NCBI GenBank assembly: GCA_007132185.1
Contig: SLPC01000105.1
Location: 1-37,297 of the forward strand
Reading direction: 5' to 3'
DNA length: 37,297 nt
Origin: Anaerolineae bacterium
GTDB taxonomy: Bacteria > Chloroflexota > Anaerolineae > UBA1429
Made by a program: the position numbers and the translations under genes. Positions 32,343-37,297 of this stretch are shown here, one piece after another. The notes under the pieces are model-generated. The model was not told the DNA's origin, made no database searches, and saw nothing but the letters and a program-made list of their open reading frames with translations. The first letter of the stretch is position 1. Every line of letters begins with the position of its first letter.

Positions 32343-32386
32343 AGCAACAAACGACCTGGCATCACTATCGAGCGATGCCAGGTCGT
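32343..32386 (-). terminator. Terminator of the 5'-nucleotidase gene
   Basis: A perfect 13-bp stem ACGACCTGGCATC with its complement (32351-32363 with 32374-32386) and a 10-base loop, followed on the minus strand by TTTGTTGC. It lies 13 bases after the stop codon at 32400. Confidence 0.7.
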
Positions 32387-32399
32387 TATGTGGTTGGCT

Positions 32400-34415
32400 C
32401 TATCGTCGCTTTTTGCGCCAGATCAGGGCTGCCGGGCCTGCCAGAAGCAGGACGGGCAGCACATATACCACCGAGACCAGCGGGAATGAAGATACGACAT
32501 TGATCCGTCCCATGGTGTTGGCATAGTAGGAAGGAATATGGGGCACACCGTCGATCTGGGGTTGTGCCGCGGCATACTCGACGACGGTCTGCCAGAGCTT
32601 GAGCTGTCTGCCATTGCTCTGATACACGATCAACTCGTCGAGGTGTTCCAGCGGAACGGCCTCGCCCTGCGCGTTCTTGGGGACGATGCTCAGGTGCGGG
32701 AGCATCTCACCGACCATGGGCAAGAACGAGAGGATATAGCTGTCGGTGACCAGGTGATAGAGGCGCTCATCTCCCCTCTTGAGGGTCACATACTGTCGGT
32801 CATCGTGCGCCGACTGGAGGCCACCTCCAGCATAGATCTCTGCGCTCGTCACCGCGCGACCTGTGGGCAGCGGCTGATTCAGGAAGGGGATGGTAAAGAG
32901 AATAGCATTGTTCGGGTTATAACTGTAACGCAGGCCCGAGTACTGGATAAAGAAGGTATCGCCCAGCATCTCTTGCAATAGCACGGACACCTCTAGCATG
33001 CGCCGCAGCTCTTCGCCGGTTAGATAGACCGAGACGATGGGATAGCCTGCATAGCCATCGGCGCCATAGCCCAGGCCAATGGTGTTCGTGATGTCATAAA
33101 AAGAGACGTCTCCCGCCACATGGGGCATGGTGCCGCGCATGATGTCTCCGCGAATGCTCCCATTGGCCTGCAGAGCCACATAGACTCGCTCACCCGTTGC
33201 TTCCTGCACCACCAGCCGCATGGCATCCGCGATAAAGTTGCCGATGGGCGACTCTTGGAGCGGCTGGTTCGGCAGGTCGAATTCTGAGCGCGCCACGGCT
33301 TGCAGGATGTCCTCGAATCGCCCGCCGCTCATCTCCCCTATCAGGCGGTTGAGGGCTTGGCTGTAAAGATCCACCAACTGGGCAATCTCCGGGTGCGGGG
33401 GTATGCTGCCATCGAGGCGGATAAGAAAGGGACGGTCACTTCCATTGCGTACCCTCACCTGGCCTGTGGCGGGAGCATAGGCTAGCTCCAGGCGGCCCAG
33501 ATAGGCGGTGTAGGCGCCGGCCTGCACGATGATCGTATCGTCGACGATGATGGGTTCGTAGAGCGCTGTGTGGCAGTGCCCCCCGACGATGACGTCGATG
33601 CCGGCGACGCCGCGAGCCAGCTCTCTATCTTCCGAGACGCCGGCATGAGTGATGGCCACAACGATGTCAGCGCCCTGCGCCCGCAAGGCGGCTACCATCT
33701 CTTGGGCGGTCTGGAGCCTGTCCGTAAACTCGATCAGGCCGGTGTCCGAGGTGACGGACTCGGCATCGCTCCCCAGCAAAGAGAATGCGCCCACAGTGAT
33801 GCCGTTGTCCAGGTCGTAAAAGGCCAGATCCCGCAAGAGGCCCTGCGTAGAGAGCGGATGCTCCGCTGGTGGGCGGGTGTTGGACGCCAGTGCTGCCGTG
33901 GTGTCGTGGGCCTGGGGATAGCCCGCCGCCAGCAGATAGTCAACGAGCACCTCGGGGCCATAGTCATACTCGTGGTTCCCGATGGTCACCGCGTCATAGC
34001 CCATGGCCTGCATCAGCACAAGCTCGGCGGCATAGCCGGCGGGCGCAAGCCAGCCAAAGGCCGTCCCGCCCAGGAAATCACCGGCATTGAACAAGAGCAC
34101 GGGCTCATTCTGGTCCGCCTTTTCCTCGCGAATCTCGGCAATGGCGGTGGCGAGGCGGGCAAAGCCCCCGATGGTGGGATCATCGGCATTGCCAGGGTCA
34201 TGGTCGATGGCCGGCGAATGGGGCAAGAGCGCTGAATGCTCGTCGTTGGTATGCAAGATGGTCAGGTAGAGCTCGGCAGCCTGATCCTTTTCTGCCAGGC
34301 TTGGGCCTGCAGATATACCCACGCCGATGGCGATGAGCAATACCAGCATCGCGATGGCCGAGATGGCCTTGAACGGGACGACGCGAGCTCTAACATGCTT
34401 CTGCACTTGGGTCAT
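32400..34415 (-). CDS. Surface-anchored 5'-nucleotidase / UshA-family metallophosphatase
   Basis: A 671-residue protein with a signal segment (AISAIAMLVLLIAIGVGISA, residues about 18-36). The calcineurin-like metallophosphatase domain follows, with ILHTNDEH (53-60), NAGDFLGG, TIGNHEYDYG, AITHAGV and VGGHCHT as metal-site motifs. The 5'-nucleotidase C-terminal domain shows ESPIGNFIADAMR, ANGSIRGDI and the late SGLRYSYNPN segment that binds nucleotide in relatives. The end is a membrane helix (VVYVLPVLLLAGPAALIW) and a basic RKKRR tail, so the enzyme is held on the outer face of the membrane. It probably releases phosphate and nucleosides from external nucleotides. ATG 34415 has GAGAGAG upstream. 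Confidence 0.92.
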   Translation of the reverse strand: MTQVQKHVRARVVPFKAISAIAMLVLLIAIGVGISAGPSLAEKDQAAELYLTILHTNDEHSALLPHSPAIDHDPGNADDPTIGGFARLATAIAEIREEKADQNEPVLLFNAGDFLGGTAFGWLAPAGYAAELVLMQAMGYDAVTIGNHEYDYGPEVLVDYLLAAGYPQAHDTTAALASNTRPPAEHPLSTQGLLRDLAFYDLDNGITVGAFSLLGSDAESVTSDTGLIEFTDRLQTAQEMVAALRAQGADIVVAITHAGVSEDRELARGVAGIDVIVGGHCHTALYEPIIVDDTIIVQAGAYTAYLGRLELAYAPATGQVRVRNGSDRPFLIRLDGSIPPHPEIAQLVDLYSQALNRLIGEMSGGRFEDILQAVARSEFDLPNQPLQESPIGNFIADAMRLVVQEATGERVYVALQANGSIRGDIMRGTMPHVAGDVSFYDITNTIGLGYGADGYAGYPIVSVYLTGEELRRMLEVSVLLQEMLGDTFFIQYSGLRYSYNPNNAILFTIPFLNQPLPTGRAVTSAEIYAGGGLQSAHDDRQYVTLKRGDERLYHLVTDSYILSFLPMVGEMLPHLSIVPKNAQGEAVPLEHLDELIVYQSNGRQLKLWQTVVEYAAAQPQIDGVPHIPSYYANTMGRINVVSSFPLVSVVYVLPVLLLAGPAALIWRKKRR

Positions 34416-34487
34416 ATTGGCTCTCTCTCAGTTGGCCAAGGCCAGGGTGCCCTCGGCAAGGCTCAGACTTGGTTCTTCTCGACTGGC

Positions 34488-34515
34488 ATTCTATCGGAGC
34501 AACGATCTGTGTCAA
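34488..34515 (-). promoter_or_regulatory. Promoter of the 5'-nucleotidase gene
   Basis: On the minus strand a perfect TTGACA (34515-34510), a 16-bp spacer and TAGAAT (34493-34488), about 73 bases before the ATG. Confidence 0.62.
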
Positions 34516-34552
34516 CGAGAGCGCTTGTCTAGGCAGATAGCGCCAGGAAACG

Positions 34553-34581
34553 TTGTCCCGAAAGTGAGCACAGAGTATCAT
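34553..34581 (+). promoter_or_regulatory. Promoter of the Mg2+ ATPase gene
   Basis: TTGTCC (34553-34558), a 17-bp spacer and TATCAT (34576-34581). The predicted leader is about 139 bases, long compared with most genes in this window. Confidence 0.47.
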
Positions 34582-34671
34582 AAGACAGGCATAGAGCCAA
34601 CATGGGTAGCCGGAGATGCGAGTTGATGATTGTCTTGACGCATAGGTAAAGATGCAAAGGAGAGAGGCTTG

Positions 34672-34746
34672 ATGGAGCAGAATCCAGCTCGGGATGCTCT
34701 TGCATGGGCACAACGGAGGTCAGGGCATGTCAAGCAGGCTCGTTGA
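34672..34746 (+). CDS. Possible 24-residue leader peptide overlapping the mgtA start
   Basis: ATG 34672 is preceded by AGGAGAGAGG, a stronger ribosome binding site than most in the window. The frame codes for 24 residues (MEQNPARDALAWAQRRSG, then HVKQAR) and ends at TGA 34744-34746, so it overlaps the first 20 bases of mgtA in another frame. Translated leader peptides (MgtL) control mgtA in enteric bacteria, but this one is not proline-rich. It may couple translation or may be chance. Confidence 0.3.
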   Translation: MEQNPARDALAWAQRRSGHVKQAR

Positions 34747-37297
34747 ACCCATCAGACGCCTGGTACGGACCTTGGCCGATCAAGAGATCCATACCGAGGA
34801 GGTCAACACTGCTCTCTCGGCGGCATCCCAGCGGCTGCTCCGGATGTCAGCGCTGGATGCCGCGACGCTTCTGAAAGAGCTGGGCTCTGACCCCCAGGGG
34901 CTATCGGAAGAGGAGGTGCAGGAGCGGATTGAGCGTCACGGCAGAAACCAGGTGGCCCATGAGCGCATGCCCGCCTGGTATCAGCAACTGGTCAAGGCCT
35001 TTATCAACCCGTTCGTCGGTATCCTGATCGTACTGGCGGTGTCGGCCTATCTGACAGAGGTAGTCTTTGCCCCGCCGGGAGAGCAGGATATCACCTCGGT
35101 GGTGATCATCACAGTCCTGATTCTGATCAGTGTGTTGCTTACCTTTATTCAGGAGTACCAGTCCAGTAGGGCCGCGGAGCAGCTCCTGACGCTGGTTCAG
35201 ACCACGGCCACCGTACAACGCCGCGACAGGGGCCGAGTCCAGGTTGCCACAACCGAGATCGTGCCGGGCGATATCGTCCTGCTTGCAGCGGGCGATGTCA
35301 TTCCGGCCGATGTCTATCTGCTAACGACCAACAACCTATCGGTGGACGAGGCCGCCCTGACGGGCGAGTCCCTACCGGTGGAAAAGCAGGCCAGCGCCAG
35401 GCCCGATCCGGACGCAGCCGCCGAACAGGGCCTTTCCAGCACAGCCAGCGCGCTGGATCTGGAGAATGTCGGCTTTATGGGTACCTATGTGGCCAGTGGC
35501 ACGGCGCAGGTGTTGGTGGTCGCCACAGGAAGCGACACCTATATCGGTTCCATGTCTCAGGAGTTGGTGGGGCACCATCCGCCCACCAGCTTTGATCGGG
35601 GGGTCAGTCAGGTAAGCATTCTGCTGATCCGTTTCATGCTGGTGATGGTCCCCATTGTTTTCCTGATCAACGGCCTCACCACCGGAGACTGGTTCCAGGC
35701 TCTCTTGTTCGGCCTGGCCGTAGCTGTGGGCCTCACCCCGGAAATGCTGCCCACGATCGTTACGGCAAACCTGGCCAAGGGTACGGTAGAGATGGCACGG
35801 CGCAATACCATTGTCAAGCGGCTGAGCGCCATCCAGAATCTTGGGGCGATGGATGTGCTCTGCACAGACAAGACGGGCACCCTCACCCATGACTCGGTGG
35901 GGCTAGAGATCTATCTCAACGTGCAGGGCGAGACTGATCTCGATGTGCTGCGTTACACCTATCTCAACAGCTACCATCAGACCGGCGTTGCCAATCCGAT
36001 GGACGAAGCCGTGCTGGCCCACGAGGATGTCGAACAGCTCGCCGGCCTGGAGCAAAAACATCGGCGAGTGGCCGAGATCCCGTTCGAATCGGCCCGCCGC
36101 AGGATGTCGGTGATCGTCGAGGGGGAGGATGGAGACCATCTCCTGATTACCAAGGGCGCCGCTGCCGAGCTGCTCTCTATCTCGAATTGGGTCAGCCGCG
36201 ACGGAGTCGTCGTTCCCCTTTCTCAAGAGCTCCGCGAGCAACTAGCCGACAGGGCCGATCGACTGGGCTCGGAGGGGCTGCGTGTGCTGGTGACCGCCTA
36301 CAGGCATGCGGAGGATGGACAAGAGAACTATCGCCCGGAAGACGAGCATGATCTGATCGTGGTTGGGTTCGTGGGCTTTCTCGACCCCCCCAAGGAATCG
36401 GCCGGCCCTGCCATCGAGGCCTTGTACCGCCAGCAGGTTCGTGTGCGGGTGATCACTGGAGACAACGAGGTGGTGACGCGGCGCATCTGCGCCCAGATTG
36501 GGTTGCCGGTAGAGGGGCTACTACATGGTTATCAGATCGATGCCATGTCTGATCAGGCCCTGCAAGCGGCTGTGGAAGAGAACAACATCTTTGTACGCAC
36601 GGCCCCCCTGACCAAGTCCAGAATCGTCAATGCGCTCAAGCAGAATGGCGCGACCGTGGGCTTCCTGGGGGATGGCATCAACGATGCGCCTGCCCTGCGC
36701 GATGCCGATGTGGGCATCTCGGTGGACAATGCCGTTGATATCGCCAAAGAGTCGGCCGGCATCATCCTGCTGGAAAAGGACCTGATGGTGTTGCAGGAGG
36801 GCATTCAGCGCGGGAGACACGTGTTCGGCAATATCATGAAATACATCAAAATCACCATCAGCTCGAACTTTGGCAACGTGTTCAGCGTGCTGGTGGCCAG
36901 CCTCGTGCTGCCCTTCCCCCCCATGCTCCCGCTGCATCTCTTGATTCAGAACCTGCTCTATGATATCTCCCAGCTCTCTATCCCCTGGGACCATCTAGAT
37001 GCCGAGTACCTACGCGAGCCGCGCCAATGGAACCCCCCAAGCATCGCCCGGTTCATGGCCTATTTGGGCCCGGCCAGCTCCATCTTTGATTTTACGACGT
37101 TCGCCCTAATGTGGTATCTCTTTGGCGCCCAGTCGCCTGATCAGCAGACTCTCTTTCATTCCGGCTGGTTCATCCTGGGCCTGCTCTCACAGACGCTGAT
37201 CTTTCACATCATCCGCACCAGCAGAGTGCCCTTTGTGCAGAGCATCGCATCCAAGCCGGTGCTCATCATGACGGCGATCGTGATGATCATCGGCCTG
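34727..37297 (+). CDS. mgtA: MgtA-type Mg2+-transporting P-type ATPase (partial, C-terminus beyond right edge)
   Basis: The frame is open from ATG 34727 to the right edge: 857 residues, probably lacking only the last few dozen. It is a P3B-type ATPase that brings Mg2+ into the cell. A cation-ATPase N-terminal domain (about residues 40-100) precedes TGES (212-215) in the actuator domain, DKTGTLTHD with the phosphorylated D381, and the hinge GDGINDAPALRDADVGIS (from 648). The late membrane part NLLYDISQLSIPWD and SIFDFTTFALMWYLFGA is distinctive for MgtA/MgtB. GGAGG lies seven bases before the ATG. The long leader and a short overlapping frame may serve regulation. Confidence 0.93.
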   Translation, partial: MSSRLVEPIRRLVRTLADQEIHTEEVNTALSAASQRLLRMSALDAATLLKELGSDPQGLSEEEVQERIERHGRNQVAHERMPAWYQQLVKAFINPFVGILIVLAVSAYLTEVVFAPPGEQDITSVVIITVLILISVLLTFIQEYQSSRAAEQLLTLVQTTATVQRRDRGRVQVATTEIVPGDIVLLAAGDVIPADVYLLTTNNLSVDEAALTGESLPVEKQASARPDPDAAAEQGLSSTASALDLENVGFMGTYVASGTAQVLVVATGSDTYIGSMSQELVGHHPPTSFDRGVSQVSILLIRFMLVMVPIVFLINGLTTGDWFQALLFGLAVAVGLTPEMLPTIVTANLAKGTVEMARRNTIVKRLSAIQNLGAMDVLCTDKTGTLTHDSVGLEIYLNVQGETDLDVLRYTYLNSYHQTGVANPMDEAVLAHEDVEQLAGLEQKHRRVAEIPFESARRRMSVIVEGEDGDHLLITKGAAAELLSISNWVSRDGVVVPLSQELREQLADRADRLGSEGLRVLVTAYRHAEDGQENYRPEDEHDLIVVGFVGFLDPPKESAGPAIEALYRQQVRVRVITGDNEVVTRRICAQIGLPVEGLLHGYQIDAMSDQALQAAVEENNIFVRTAPLTKSRIVNALKQNGATVGFLGDGINDAPALRDADVGISVDNAVDIAKESAGIILLEKDLMVLQEGIQRGRHVFGNIMKYIKITISSNFGNVFSVLVASLVLPFPPMLPLHLLIQNLLYDISQLSIPWDHLDAEYLREPRQWNPPSIARFMAYLGPASSIFDFTTFALMWYLFGAQSPDQQTLFHSGWFILGLLSQTLIFHIIRTSRVPFVQSIASKPVLIMTAIVMIIGL

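Larger units (their letters stand above)
32100..32399. other. 300-bp intergenic region with leader hairpin, repeat and terminator
   Basis: From right to left on the transcribed minus strand: the terminator of the nucleotidase (32343-32386), a four-copy 14-bp repeat (32258-32313), a TATAAT (32195-32200), and in the predicted leader of the dehydrogenase a perfect GCCTCT/AGAGGC hairpin (32149-32163) close to a partial copy of the same sequence at about 32128-32141. No gene is seen here. Confidence 0.6.
34416..34726. other. 311-bp divergent intergenic region
   Basis: It holds a minus-strand promoter for the nucleotidase (34488-34515), a plus-strand promoter for the Mg2+ ATPase (34553-34581) and a long leader with a short reading frame beginning at 34672. 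I looked for an M-box-like Mg2+ riboswitch and saw no convincing match. Confidence 0.6.

Noticed and set aside
34582-34726. M-box Mg2+ riboswitch before mgtA
   Set aside because: A short GGTAAAGATGC-like stretch recalled it, but the conserved core and the following terminator hairpin are not visible.

Overview
The window is GC-rich, densely coded bacterial chromosome. It holds about 27 protein genes (two cut by the window edges), four tRNA genes and short gaps with sigma-70-like promoters and hairpin terminators. I see no insertion sequence, phage, plasmid or CRISPR feature. The gene mix suggests a Chloroflexota bacterium, probably Anaerolineae-like: a complete bacillithiol set, a FeoABC iron system, a glycosidase-like domain fused to an O-antigen-ligase-type membrane domain, and secreted proteins of a style I associate with that phylum. 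The assignment is inference from protein character and was not tested by phylogeny.

Layout. 1-938 (-): partial AbrB-family membrane protein. 1139-8114 (+): a YcaQ/AlkX-type DNA glycosylase, a glyoxalase II/persulfide-dioxygenase-like hydrolase, a SAM methyltransferase, bshC, bshB1, bshA and a GNAT acetyltransferase. Several of these overlap by 4-8 bases, so they look like one operon for making, and perhaps decorating or using, bacillithiol. 8137-11296 (-): feoA-feoB-feoC-like and a FlaR-like P-loop protein, behind a promoter whose start site lies in a good DtxR/IdeR-type box. 11336-16848 (-): nudix hydrolase, mnmG and a 991-residue glycosidase-like/Wzy fusion whose catalytic glutamates appear to be lost. 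16963-18453 (-): a secreted glycosidase-like protein that keeps both glutamates.

18828-20305 (+): two tandem thymidylate-kinase-like genes; the second has Arg in place of the P-loop Lys. 20360-24723 (-): a nucleoside-hydrolase-like gene, then a uroporphyrinogen-decarboxylase-like gene, a solitary ParB-like gene and a DUF362/ferredoxin gene in a tight run. 24896-25849 (+): an uncharacterised secreted protein. 25975-29744 (-): a VOC protein, lepB, pnp and rpsO, with strong hairpins between rpsO and pnp. 29986-30950 (+): tRNA-Ser(UGA), tRNA-Ser(GCU), tRNA-Arg(ACG), a small membrane protein and tRNA-Arg(CCG). 31089-34415 (-): a D-2-hydroxyacid dehydrogenase and a surface-anchored 5'-nucleotidase, separated by a four-copy 14-bp tandem repeat. 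34727-end (+): a partial MgtA-type Mg2+ P-type ATPase with a leader containing a short overlapping reading frame.

The most promising points are the extended bacillithiol operon, the apparently inactivated glycosidase domain on a polymerase/ligase, the paired kinase genes with one altered P-loop, and the UROD-ParB-DUF362 run.
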